IMG/VR virus record: IMGVR_UViG_3300036978_000268
Span: 1-39,386 of that record
Source of the DNA: a virus
Length of the DNA stretch: 39,386 nucleotides
Direction: 5' to 3' (one strand)
The translations under genes and the position numbers were made by a program. The stretch's first letter is position 1. Each line of letters opens with the position of its first letter. Shown here piece after piece: positions 31,166 through 37,285 of this stretch. The notes under the pieces were generated by a model. It was not told the DNA's origin. It did no database searches and worked only from the letters and a program-made list of their open reading frames with translations.

Positions 31166-32665
31166 GTGAGAGTTTACAGGCGGGCAACCAACCCCGTACC
31201 AGACGGGGCGTCTATCTCCAAGCCAACACGCGCGGGCATCGCCTCAGCGTCATGGCGGGATAAATCCAGACGCCTTCATTATCACGATTGTCAGAGAGAC
31301 AAAGAAGGGGTCTGGCGAATCCTTTCGCCGTGTTATTACGCACGCATTCGCTCAGAAACAGGCACCTATACGCTCTTGGCAACCGGGCTCGACGATCTGG
31401 AATCGGCGACCAATTGGGCGATAGAACGGCAAAAAGAGCATGACCTTGTCCGGGCTGGATTGCAGACCAAACAGGGCATTATTTCGCACAAATCGAATCA
31501 GGCTCCTTATCTGGATCACGTCCGGGCTTATCTGGATGATCTCAAGCTCAGGGCCGGGAACGATCATGTCAAAGCAGTCGAGTATCGACTTAACAGGCTC
31601 GCCAAAGAACTCGGATACAAGCGGCTTACGGATATTGATCCGATCCAGATAAATGCGTGGGCGGCAAAAACGGCGGCGGCGGGCGAAAGCAACCGATCCG
31701 TCAATTGTTATCTGATCGCTATGAGTGCGATGATGCGATGGGCCGAAGCGGCGGGCCGGACAACAATCGTTTTAAAGGGCCTCAGGAAACTGCCTGATAA
31801 GGCAACGCGACCCCGGCGGGCACTAACGCCAGATGAATTCGAACGTCTGGTTGTAGCGGCAATAAAGCGAAAGAATCCAGCAAGGGCGATGGTCTACCGG
31901 GTGGCAGCGGGAACCGGATTGAGGAAGGAAGAACTCGCACAGCTTACCGTCGATCAACTTATCCTTGATGGGGCTCCAGCGATCAGGCTCAGGGCGGAAC
32001 ACACCAAAAACGGGAAGGCCGATATCCTGCCGATCAGTGCCGACCTGTCGGCACGCTTGGCGGAATTCATCGGCGACCGGAAAGAGGGCAGGCTATTTGA
32101 CCGAGTCCCTCGACCGCTAACGCTTCACAAGGATCTCAATGCCGCAGGCATCAAGCGGGTCGATCCAAAGGCCGGGAACGTCGATTTTCATTCCCTCAGA
32201 AAAACGTATGTAACGTGGCTGATTATTGCCGGGGTCAACCCGCGAACGATTCAGGCTCTCGCACGCCATGCCGACATCCGCATGACGATGGGGGCCTACA
32301 CCGATACAAGCCAACTTCCAACACGCGCGGGCGTGGATATGTTAGGGAGTTTTTTGACAAGCTATGGTACAAGCACCTCTACGCCGATCCGCAAAACCAA
32401 CCAGAGTCGCGACTTAGAGAAGGTAGGGCGCAAACATGGGGTGCAAGAGGCCGGAGGTTCGAATCCTCTCGCCCCGACTATGCTAGGCCCTACGGGGTCT
32501 GAACTTACGGAAAGTTTAAAGAAGGGGGCCGGGTCTGCCGACCCCCCTTCAAATAAGTCCTTGTTACACGATTCGTTGACAACCTATGGTACAACGACCT
32601 CAGGCATGACCAAGGCGGACCTCCTTAAGCTGATGGCGGAGATCCTGCACGCCCTAGATGAATGA
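31166..32665 (+). CDS. int: tyrosine integrase with attP inside its coding sequence
   Basis: 499 residues, GTG start. Arm-binding and core-binding domains precede the catalytic domain. Arg253 (TGLRKEEL), Lys (HTKNGK), His342-x-x-Arg345 (FHSLRKTY), His368 (LARHADI) and nucleophile Tyr378 (MGAYTD) are all in place, so it should be active. It inserts phage DNA by recombination at a tRNA-like site. About 120 residues follow the Tyr and hold two near-identical segments (LTSYGTSTST, LTTYGTTTSG) around the tRNA-like core. Integration would separate the coding sequence 3' of the core, changing the C-terminus. Confidence 0.9.
   Translation: MRVYRRATNPVPDGASISKPTRAGIASASWRDKSRRLHYHDCQRDKEGVWRILSPCYYARIRSETGTYTLLATGLDDLESATNWAIERQKEHDLVRAGLQTKQGIISHKSNQAPYLDHVRAYLDDLKLRAGNDHVKAVEYRLNRLAKELGYKRLTDIDPIQINAWAAKTAAAGESNRSVNCYLIAMSAMMRWAEAAGRTTIVLKGLRKLPDKATRPRRALTPDEFERLVVAAIKRKNPARAMVYRVAAGTGLRKEELAQLTVDQLILDGAPAIRLRAEHTKNGKADILPISADLSARLAEFIGDRKEGRLFDRVPRPLTLHKDLNAAGIKRVDPKAGNVDFHSLRKTYVTWLIIAGVNPRTIQALARHADIRMTMGAYTDTSQLPTRAGVDMLGSFLTSYGTSTSTPIRKTNQSRDLEKVGRKHGVQEAGGSNPLAPTMLGPTGSELTESLKKGAGSADPPSNKSLLHDSLTTYGTTTSGMTKADLLKLMAEILHALDE
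32453..32478 (+). other. attP core: 3' end of a tRNA
   Basis: GGAGG-TTCGAAT-CCTCT is a complete T-arm with its loop, followed by CGCCCCG (acceptor 3' strand) and A (discriminator), the last bases of a bacterial tRNA. No tRNA body precedes it here. Phages that integrate into tRNA genes carry such a 3'-end copy to restore the gene. The site lies inside the integrase gene (translated GGSNPLAP). Confidence 0.75.
32521..32550 (+). other. strong hairpin inside the integrase gene
   Basis: GAAGGGGG (32521-32528) pairs with CCCCCTTC (32543-32550); the interior can form GGTC/GACC. Between the att core and the second direct repeat. May influence transcription past att; no T run. Confidence 0.35.
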
Positions 32666-32975
32666 CCGAATAGCGATTGCGATGTCGGCCTTTTTGGATC
32701 ATATCTTGAAGATTTGTCCGTTGTGTCCCTAAAAAAAGATGGTCGGGATTAACGCACAGCGGGTTGTCGCAGCGATGCAGGACATGCTCGCCTCTTGGGA
32801 TCACTCCGTGACGCAGGACCCAACTAAAGCGATGGGCTCGCACCATTTTCCGACCATACAGGCGGGAAGTGACCGAGAACTTCCCATACCCTTTGGAGCC
32901 GGAAGTCGAGCCAGTCCAAATCCAGCAAGCCGGCGTTTTGTCAACCTTGGCGAAAAACCTGTCTTCGATATCCAT
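32625..32975 (-). CDS. HNH homing-type endonuclease
   Basis: About 116 residues from the ATG at 32975, preceded by AAAGGAG; an upstream in-frame ATG at 32996 is less likely. CWIWTG, RAHRFSWVLRHG, VLHRCDNPLCVNPDHLFLGT and DMIQKGR are the HNH motif of phage mobile nucleases, with zinc-binding and catalytic residues all seen. The only gene on the minus strand. Its 3' end overlaps the integrase 3' end by 41 bases. Likely a selfish insertion next to att. Confidence 0.9.
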   Translation of the reverse strand: MDIEDRFFAKVDKTPACWIWTGSTSGSKGYGKFSVTSRLYGRKMVRAHRFSWVLRHGVIPRGEHVLHRCDNPLCVNPDHLFLGTQRTNLQDMIQKGRHRNRYSVIHLGRAGSPPSA

Positions 32976-32984
32976 GTTATCTCC

Positions 32985-33006
32985 TTTAGACGTCAAGACC
33001 TCAAGG
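32985..33006 (+). repeat. AGAC-repeat element before the HNH gene
   Basis: TTTAGACGTCAAGACCTCAAGG on the plus strand, a variant of the element at 2571, 37256 and 39061. It falls between the HNH promoter and its ATG, so a bound regulator could block HNH expression. Confidence 0.5.
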
Positions 33007-33010
33007 AAAA

Positions 33011-33038
33011 AGGATACCAGCGATTAGTGATACGTCAA
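33011..33038 (-). promoter_or_regulatory. promoter for the HNH gene
   Basis: On the minus strand, TTGACG (33038-33033), a 16-base spacer and TATCCT (33016-33011), 36 bases before the HNH ATG. Reasonable sigma70-like boxes. Confidence 0.45.
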
Positions 33039-33149
33039 CAAAATGGACCCTGAAAACCGAATGTTGGACAATCAGACGGATTCCCGATTATCATAAAACC
33101 TTGAAGCCTAAGCATTAATAAAAAACGAAAAAATAATTCACAATAAACC

Positions 33150-33178
33150 TTGACTCCTAGACGTCTAGGGTATATAGT
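33150..33178 (+). promoter_or_regulatory. promoter with operator CTAGACGTCTAG in its spacer
   Basis: TTGACT (33150-33155), 17-base spacer with the perfect palindrome CTAGACGTCTAG (33157-33168), TATAGT (33173-33178). A near-identical promoter and leader recur at 35246 and 38187. Binding of a repressor between the boxes would block polymerase. Confidence 0.8.
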
Positions 33179-33229
33179 ATTGATGTAGGGAAGAGACAAC
33201 GGAAACAACGAAACGAAAGAGACAAGACA
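33179..33229 (+). promoter_or_regulatory. conserved purine-rich leader
   Basis: From GTAGGGAAGA to AAAGAGACAAGACA, ending right at ATG 33230. The same leader occurs at 35275-35329 and 38216-38266. T-poor and unlikely to fold; contains GGA triplets (GGGAAG, CGGAAAC) of the kind CsrA binds. GAGACAAGAC replaces a classical AGGAGG. Confidence 0.55.
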
Positions 33230-33418
33230 ATGAAGATTATGAACCACGCTGAATATCGAAAACAAATGACAACGCTCTCGAACGAAGTACTTCGCTTCAT
33301 CATGGCGGATGCCTATAACGCCGCACAAGCCATGCCTGAAAGCCCGAATGCTGGATACTATCTGGACGAACTGAATTACGCTTCTATGGAATTGGCAAGA
33401 CGCCATCGTTGCAATTGA
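33230..33418 (+). CDS. small protein in cassette 1, before a ribozyme
   Basis: 62 residues. MKIMNHAEYRKQMTTLSNEVLRFIMADAYNAAQAMPES and YYLDELNYASMELARR are helical and charged. The leader is conserved with the cassettes at 35330 and 38267, though the proteins share no obvious sequence. A hammerhead ribozyme starts 3 bases after the stop. Function unknown. Confidence 0.65.
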   Translation: MKIMNHAEYRKQMTTLSNEVLRFIMADAYNAAQAMPESPNAGYYLDELNYASMELARRHRCN

Positions 33419-33420
33419 CT

Positions 33421-33472
33421 AAGCCGAAACGCCGAAAGGCGTCTGCCGATCTAAGCGGCACTGACGAGGCTT
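33421..33472 (+). ncRNA. hammerhead ribozyme 1 (type II)
   Basis: Order: AAGCC (33421, stem II) - GAAA - CGCC-GAAA-GGCG (stem III with GAAA loop) - UC with cleavage after C33443 - UGCCG/CGGCA (stem I) - CUGACGA - GGCUU (stem II). Core residues CUGANGA and GAAA and the cleavage triplet GUC are all present. Stem II is the open one, so it is type II. It lies between two small genes and would cut their shared mRNA. Confidence 0.9.
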
Positions 33473-33491
33473 TAACATAGGAGACAGACAA

Positions 33492-33773
33492 ATGGCTCAG
33501 TACAAAACACCCATGGACCGCGACCAAGTTTTCGAGTCGGCCATGCGATCTTTCAAGGCTTTTCTGAACGATCAGATTGGACTGAACGATCAGGCTTTAA
33601 CCCCCTACAACGAGCTAGACGACGAGATGCTCGGCATGTATAACGATCTTACGGAGAACGATGGACTAGGCCACAGGGAAGCCATGAAGCAGGTTAAAGA
33701 GTCGTTCTACGAATCACTCGAAGAGATTTTGAGCGATGGCCTTGACGACATCTTTAATGGCATCGGACAATAA
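33492..33773 (+). CDS. small acidic protein after ribozyme 1
   Basis: 93 residues behind TAGGAGACAGACAA. Helical and acidic (DDEMLGMYNDLTEND, KESFYESLEEILSDGLDDIF). Cleavage by the ribozyme would leave it on a downstream mRNA piece with a 5' hydroxyl. No family recognised. Confidence 0.65.
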   Translation: MAQYKTPMDRDQVFESAMRSFKAFLNDQIGLNDQALTPYNELDDEMLGMYNDLTENDGLGHREAMKQVKESFYESLEEILSDGLDDIFNGIGQ

Positions 33774-33785
33774 CTATCGCACCGG

Positions 33786-33810
33786 CCCCTCTACAGAGGG
33801 GCAAGTTTTT
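33786..33810 (+). terminator. terminator of cassette 1
   Basis: CCCCTC (33786-33791) pairs with GAGGGG (33796-33801) around TACA, then CAAGTTTTT. Good intrinsic terminator. Confidence 0.7.
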
Positions 33811-33842
33811 AAGTTTGATCCACCACCTAACAGGAGTCAGTA

Positions 33843-34112
33843 ATGAAGTATCCAATAGTGTCGGACGTCTTGACGATGGATGAAGTTTTTGAGGCTGTCG
33901 CCAAGGCCCACCCCGAAGCGGTCTATCGGGTCGAGACGCTGGAAGATCAGGAGGACGGGACGAAGGCTTGGCAAAACATAGAGTGCGCCAAGGTGATAAT
34001 CATGACTGGCGGAAAGGCTTTGTATGTCGATGACGCAAACGGCTACGACCTTTTAGACGACCTTGAGACTCTCGATCACCCAACCGTCCGGCTAGTTTGG
34101 GATAACAGCTAA
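33843..34112 (+). CDS. small protein of unknown function
   Basis: 89 residues behind AACAGGAG. MKYPIVSDVLTMDEVFEAVAKAHPEAVYRVETLED then a beta segment (AKVIIMTGGKALYVDDANG). Acidic. No family recognised; no promoter is visible in the 32-base gap after the terminator, so it may rely on read-through. Confidence 0.65.
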   Translation: MKYPIVSDVLTMDEVFEAVAKAHPEAVYRVETLEDQEDGTKAWQNIECAKVIIMTGGKALYVDDANGYDLLDDLETLDHPTVRLVWDNS

Positions 34113-34153
34113 CCTCTTTTTCGAGTTCGAATAATACATTAACAGGAGTTCGA

Positions 34154-34324
34154 ATGACACCGCTTGACGATCCGGCCAAACCACTGACAGAGTGTTTCCA
34201 ATGCGAGCGGAAATCCGACTTTATCTGCGCTGATTGCGCCGTTTGTCTGCTGTGTTGCAATTGTGACGACACCGCCGAATACGACGACGAAGAAGAGGAA
34301 GACGACGATGACGACACCGCTTGA
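34154..34324 (+). CDS. short Cys-rich protein with acidic tail
   Basis: 56 residues. CFQCERKSDFICADCAVCLLCCNC is a dense set of Cys pairs suited to two zinc sites, followed by an acidic tail (DDTAEYDDEEEEDDDDDTA). The same module, with DDPAKPLT upstream of it, is inside the protein at 34555, so one was copied from the other. Ribosome site ACAGGAG. Confidence 0.65.
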   Translation: MTPLDDPAKPLTECFQCERKSDFICADCAVCLLCCNCDDTAEYDDEEEEDDDDDTA

Positions 34325-34568
34325 ACAAGTAGAAACACAGATTATCGAGCTTGAGGCTAAAATTGCCGAACTTGAGGCTGAACTAGAGAACAGGCCGGTC
34401 GTATGGGCGATCCAGCACATCGAGACCAAAACGCTGTCGAACAGAGGGTACTCGGTGGACCTCTACGCATCAGTGGAGGCCGCCGAAAGTGCTATTCGAA
34501 CAGAATTTGAACCGTCCGAGTATCAGACGATCGTTTACACGGAGAGGCATCTTGATGACACCGCTTGA
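34308..34568 (+). CDS. small coiled-coil protein between the two Cys-rich genes
   Basis: 86 residues from ATG 34308 (an earlier in-frame start at 34263 is inside the preceding gene). N-terminus is a short coiled coil (LEQVETQIIELEAKIAELEAELEN), then a beta domain (VVWAIQHIETKTLSNRGYSVDLY, AAESAIRTEFEPSEYQTIVYTERH). It overlaps its neighbours at both ends through the same ACACCGCTTGA block. Confidence 0.6.
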   Translation: MTTPLEQVETQIIELEAKIAELEAELENRPVVWAIQHIETKTLSNRGYSVDLYASVEAAESAIRTEFEPSEYQTIVYTERHLDDTA

Positions 34569-35139
34569 ATTTATCGCATCACTAGAGCACGGCGAGGCCA
34601 AGGCTGCGGCGTTGACCATTTACAACCTGATGTCGCCAAAGTGGATTGAGAACACCGACGATCCGGCCAAACCACTGACTGCAGAGTGCTTGCAGTGCGA
34701 AAATCAAACAAAACATCTTTGCCTTTATTGCGATGTTTGTTTGCTGTGTTGCGATTGCGATGACGACGAAGAAGAAGAGGAAGACGAGGACGAAGAAGAG
34801 CAACGACCAACCGAAAGAAACGAGATAATGAAGATTACGAGCCGCAACGATAAGCCAAGGATTGATCCTGAGGTTCTAGCAGAAAACAAAGCGTGGCGGT
34901 CTAATGTGTTCGATACCCCCTTTAATCGGCAAGACGCAGCGAAGCAGCTTCTCGACCTAAGAAGTCGTGGCACCGAGGGAAGATATTACGCTTCACACAT
35001 TCGTCGCATGGCCCAATTAGGACCAGGCATGTGGCACGCATCGCCTGGCGTACGCGCTTCAAGGATGGCCTTCGCAATCACCGAACAGATTACGCCAACA
35101 CTACTCGCCAGATTGCCGCAACCCGTTACTGCACCCTGA
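34555..35139 (+). CDS. Cys-rich protein with acidic linker and C-terminal helical domain
   Basis: 194 residues from ATG 34555 with GGAGAGG upstream. Residues 36-70 repeat the Cys module of the gene at 34154 (DDPAKPLTAECLQCE, CLYCDVCLLCCDC). An acidic run (DDDEEEEEDEDEEE) links to a C-terminal domain (NRQDAAKQLLDLRSRGTEGRYYASHIRRMAQLGP). A zinc-binding adaptor is likely. No family recognised. Confidence 0.6.
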   Translation: MTPLEFIASLEHGEAKAAALTIYNLMSPKWIENTDDPAKPLTAECLQCENQTKHLCLYCDVCLLCCDCDDDEEEEEDEDEEEQRPTERNEIMKITSRNDKPRIDPEVLAENKAWRSNVFDTPFNRQDAAKQLLDLRSRGTEGRYYASHIRRMAQLGPGMWHASPGVRASRMAFAITEQITPTLLARLPQPVTAP

Positions 35140-35154
35140 ACACCTTAATCTCCA

Positions 35155-35194
35155 AAGCCTGTTCGCCATTTCCTGTGGCAACAGGCTTGTTTTA
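35155..35194 (+). terminator. strong two-part terminator
   Basis: AAGCCTGTT (35155-35163) pairs with AACAGGCTT (35180-35188); an inner GCCA/TGGC stem extends it with a one-base bulge. GTTTTAT follows. Ends the Cys-rich group before cassette 2. Confidence 0.75.
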
Positions 35195-35245
35195 TAGTGT
35201 TTGATGTACGCTCGAAAAACTTTTCAAAAAACTTTGGAATACACC

Positions 35246-35274
35246 TTGACTACTAGACCTCTAGGGTATATAGT
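35246..35274 (+). promoter_or_regulatory. promoter of cassette 2 with operator CTAGACCTCTAG
   Basis: TTGACT (35246-35251), 17-base spacer, TATAGT (35269-35274). The operator palindrome lies at 35253-35264. Upstream A/T tracts (TTTTCAAAAAACTT) match those before 38187 and may be an UP element. Leader 35275-35329 is the conserved one. Confidence 0.8.
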
Positions 35275-35329
35275 CTTGGTGTAGGGAAGAGAAGCGAAAC
35301 GAAACCGACAAACGAAAGAGACAAGACCG

Positions 35330-35551
35330 ATGACAAGCTTGACACTTTACTTTAGTGACCGCCCTTACGTCTCGAGCCACCTCAAAGCACCAAAGGGATT
35401 TGGCGTATGGGCATTCAGCGAAGACCAACGGGGCAACGACATGATCTTCACGCCATACGCCATGACGCTGACAAACGCCAAGAAATGGCTCAAAACCAAA
35501 CTGAAGACCGAAGGCGTCACGGGAATTTACACGGTTTATATCCTATCCTGA
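35330..35551 (+). CDS. small protein in cassette 2
   Basis: 73 residues behind AAAGAGACAAGACCG. SLTLYFSDRPYVSSHLKAPKGFGVWAFSEDQRGND... and AKKWLKTKLKTEGVTGIYTVYIL read as a small alpha/beta protein. Widespread-phage-like in style but not recognised. Followed by a hairpin terminator. Confidence 0.65.
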   Translation: MTSLTLYFSDRPYVSSHLKAPKGFGVWAFSEDQRGNDMIFTPYAMTLTNAKKWLKTKLKTEGVTGIYTVYILS

Positions 35552-35557
35552 CCGACC

Positions 35558-35573
35558 GGGGCCTTCGGGCCCC
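35558..35573 (+). terminator. TTCG-loop hairpin
   Basis: GGGGCC-TTCG-GGCCCC. The same hairpin recurs at 37236 and 39041, each shortly after a small gene. Only a mild T tract follows (TGCTTTGG), so some transcription may pass to the gene at 35594. Confidence 0.55.
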
Positions 35574-35593
35574 ACTGCTTTGGAGAGAGACGA

Positions 35594-35893
35594 ATGCTAA
35601 TTGCGAAGACAATCCTCGAACAACTTGGCGGATCAAAATTCATTGCGATGACTGGAGCTAAATCCTTTATCACTGATGGCAACGGCTTGCAGTTCAAACT
35701 GCCTTCACGGTTCGCACGGGGCGGCACCAACTTTGTCCGGATTACGCTTGAACCTTCGGATTTATACAAGATGGAATTCTTCCTTTACCGGAAGAATCGG
35801 GACTTGGAGATGGTAGATGTCATGACTGGCGTTTATTGCGACCAGCTTCAAACGATATTCACCGGAGCAACCGGGCTTGACGTTAGCCTTTGA
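35594..35893 (+). CDS. widespread phage protein of unknown function
   Basis: 99 residues behind GGAGAGAGACGA. LEQLGGSKFIAMTGAKSFITDGNGLQFKLPSRFARGG...VRITLEPSDLYKMEFF is a pattern I recognise from many phages and prophages; the role is unknown. Hammerhead 2 starts 2 bases after the stop, so the stop codon sits at the ribozyme edge. Confidence 0.7.
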   Translation: MLIAKTILEQLGGSKFIAMTGAKSFITDGNGLQFKLPSRFARGGTNFVRITLEPSDLYKMEFFLYRKNRDLEMVDVMTGVYCDQLQTIFTGATGLDVSL

Positions 35894-35894
35894 C

Positions 35895-35946
35895 AAGCCG
35901 AAACGCCGAAAGGCGTCTGGCGGTTATACCGCCACTGATGAGGCTT
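35895..35946 (+). ncRNA. hammerhead ribozyme 2 (type II)
   Basis: AAGCC - GAAA - CGCC-GAAA-GGCG - UC, cleavage after C35917 - UGGCGGU/ACCGCCA (7-pair stem I) - CUGAUGA - GGCUU. All core bases match the hammerhead consensus and stem I is covariant with ribozymes 1 and 3. Separates the genes at 35594 and 35971. Confidence 0.92.
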
Positions 35947-35970
35947 TAAACACGTCTGGAGAGACAACAG

Positions 35971-36447
35971 ATGGATTACGAGAAGATTGCCGAAGATCAC
36001 CGGGCATACGCGAAAGAATGCGACCAGCGGGCCGCAGAGAGCTTTGAACGGTGCGACACAGACGGATTTCTGACCCAATGGGCAACCGGGCTGACGGCTG
36101 AACTTAATCGCACACGGGCTGATATTGCGGACAAGAAAGGGTGCTGGACGTTTTGCGGATTGTACAAGGGCGGCACCCGGATTAAAGCCAAGATCGTCAA
36201 GACAGCATACGGGCGGACATGGCTTATTCACGACGATCATTTTGACCTGGTCAACAACAGGCGGTTTATCCCTCTTGCAATGGGAGGCACCAGCCGCATT
36301 CAGGTTGGACTCGGGCTGACCGAGCGTTTTGAACTGGCACCCGCCTTCGCGATGATTACAGGCGAAGGGTACGGGCTATCCGGGACCGCATGGGTCGAGG
36401 TCATTCGATCAGGCGACAAATGGGGCCTTGATTCAATTCCAGCGTAA
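35971..36447 (+). CDS. phage protein family of unknown function, after ribozyme 2
   Basis: 158 residues behind GGAGAGACAACAG. AAESFERCDTDGFLTQWATGLTAELNRTRADIADKKGCWTFCGLYKGGTRIKAK and GLSGTAWVEVIRSGDKWGLDS match a family often next to the family of the 35594 gene in phage genomes. The conserved pairing, here split by a ribozyme, suggests a shared job. Role not known. Confidence 0.7.
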   Translation: MDYEKIAEDHRAYAKECDQRAAESFERCDTDGFLTQWATGLTAELNRTRADIADKKGCWTFCGLYKGGTRIKAKIVKTAYGRTWLIHDDHFDLVNNRRFIPLAMGGTSRIQVGLGLTERFELAPAFAMITGEGYGLSGTAWVEVIRSGDKWGLDSIPA

Positions 36448-36475
36448 AGCCTCACACCATGCCAAGGAGGGCACT

Positions 36476-36805
36476 ATGTGGAGCATACGGATATCGGCGT
36501 TTGGACTATCAGTAACTTTCAAGCGGGGCCTACGAGCCTCAAAGGATAAGGCTAAAAATGGGAGTGGCGAAACGAGTAGGATACAACCCCGACAAAGTGC
36601 GGATCGGGCTCCAGATGATACTCGACGGGAGTCTGGATCAAAAGCAAATCGTCAATGCCGTCCGGGCGGCAATTCACTTTGTCGATGCCGAAGGCCGGGC
36701 GGTAGAACTGGCAACGGGCGACTCCAATCAAGCCCGGAAGGCCTTGGCGTTAAACCGGGGGGACGCCTTATGGCATTCCCGGAAGCCCGAATACTGGTAC
36801 GATGA
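36476..36805 (+). CDS. possible overlapping small gene with strong ribosome site
   Basis: ATG 36476 follows AAGGAGGGCACT, the best Shine-Dalgarno of the region. Product begins MWSIRISAFGLSVTFKRGLRASKDKAKNG, then reads through the frame of the gene at 36558 and turns Arg/Pro-rich, unlike a real domain. Either the strong site serves a short peptide or the frame is a chance opening. Confidence 0.3.
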   Translation: MWSIRISAFGLSVTFKRGLRASKDKAKNGSGETSRIQPRQSADRAPDDTRRESGSKANRQCRPGGNSLCRCRRPGGRTGNGRLQSSPEGLGVKPGGRLMAFPEARILVR

Positions 36806-36887
36806 AGTCCGGGCTGAACGGCGGGCGCTAAATGACGGCGACGAGGCACTTTACACCCCGCAAAAAAATGTTTTTGCGAAGCCTTGA
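36558..36887 (+). CDS. protein of unknown function
   Basis: 109 residues behind AAAGGATAAGGC. VGYNPDKVRIGLQMILDGSLDQKQIVNAVRAAIHFVDAEGRAVEL and ALNRGDALWHSRKPEYWYDEVRAERRALNDG are helical and well formed. The stop overlaps the -35 box of the next promoter. No family recognised. Confidence 0.6.
   Translation: MGVAKRVGYNPDKVRIGLQMILDGSLDQKQIVNAVRAAIHFVDAEGRAVELATGDSNQARKALALNRGDALWHSRKPEYWYDEVRAERRALNDGDEALYTPQKNVFAKP
36859..36878 (+). other. hairpin inside the end of the 36558 gene
   Basis: CGCAAAAA (36859-36866) pairs with TTTTTGCG (36871-36878) around AATG. Followed by AAGCC, so not a terminator by the usual rule. Confidence 0.35.
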
Positions 36888-36912
36888 AATTAGACGCCTA
36901 GAAGGCTAGAAT
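36884..36912 (+). promoter_or_regulatory. promoter with operator TTAGACGCCTAG in its spacer
   Basis: TTGAAA (36884-36889), 17-base spacer with TTAGACGCCTAG (36890-36901), TAGAAT (36907-36912). The operator is identical to that at 6872. TSS would fall near 36919, at the start of a hairpin. Confidence 0.7.
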
Positions 36913-36919
36913 ACTAAAG

Positions 36920-36937
36920 GCGGGAGAGACACCCCGC
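36920..36937 (+). other. GGA-loop hairpin at the 5' end of the transcript
   Basis: GCGGG (36920-36924) pairs with CCCGC (36933-36937) around AGAGACAC. Like the hairpin at 866 it presents GGGA-GA at the loop, a candidate CsrA site, at the predicted start of the mRNA. Confidence 0.4.
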
Positions 36938-36959
36938 AACATCTTCACGGGAGCCAAAA

Positions 36960-37229
36960 ATGCAGTACTCAGAATTAGATCTTGTCCGAATGACGCCCCG
37001 CAATCGCGGGGATGTCCTGACCCAACTTCAACGCCAAATCGACTCTTATATTGAACTCGATTGGTTGACAGACGATGAGGCCGAACATTGTTTATATATC
37101 GAACGGCTCGTCCAATTGCTCTGGGCATTGCCCACGCAAATATCTGAGACGTCACCTGTCGGGTATTACGATGGGCGGACGTACCAGTATATCGTTGTCG
37201 CGGAATCACGGGATAAGGCTTTCGCCTGA
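36960..37229 (+). CDS. small protein of unknown function
   Basis: 89 residues behind CGGGAGCC. MTPRNRGDVLTQLQRQIDSYIELDWLTDDEAEHCLYIERLVQLLWAL is helical with a C-terminal strand (YDGRTYQYIVVAES). No family recognised. TTCG-loop hairpin follows. Confidence 0.65.
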   Translation: MQYSELDLVRMTPRNRGDVLTQLQRQIDSYIELDWLTDDEAEHCLYIERLVQLLWALPTQISETSPVGYYDGRTYQYIVVAESRDKAFA

Positions 37230-37235
37230 CCGACT

Positions 37236-37255
37236 GGGGCCTTCGGGCCCCGGAA
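37236..37255 (+). terminator. TTCG-loop terminator
   Basis: GGGGCC-TTCG-GGCCCC (37236-37251) then GGAATTTAG. Same hairpin as 35558 and 39041. Immediately followed by the AGACC-repeat element. Confidence 0.6.
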
Positions 37256-37280
37256 TTTAGACCTCAAGACCACAAGGGAT
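37256..37280 (+). repeat. AGACC-repeat element before ATG
   Basis: Begins TTTAGACC and holds the tandem units AGACCTCA-AGACCACA followed by AGGGAT, 5 bases before ATG 37286. A copy with the same bases lies at 39061-39085. The AGGGA also serves as ribosome site. A variant operator or conserved leader. Confidence 0.6.
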
Positions 37281-37285
37281 TAAGC

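Larger units (their letters stand above)
32354..32601 (+). repeat. 26-base direct repeat pair flanking the tRNA-like core
   Basis: Copies at 32354-32379 and 32576-32601 match at 23 of 26 positions. Both start TTGACAA and share the block CTATGGTACAA. They flank the tRNA-like att core on both sides, as arm-type integrase sites do, and both are in frame in the integrase gene, encoding LTSYGTSTS and LTTYGTTTS. Binding role is inference. Confidence 0.55.

Noticed and set aside
32440-32480. A whole tRNA gene
   Set aside because: Only the T-arm and acceptor 3' strand are present; no D-arm, anticodon arm or 5' acceptor precedes it.
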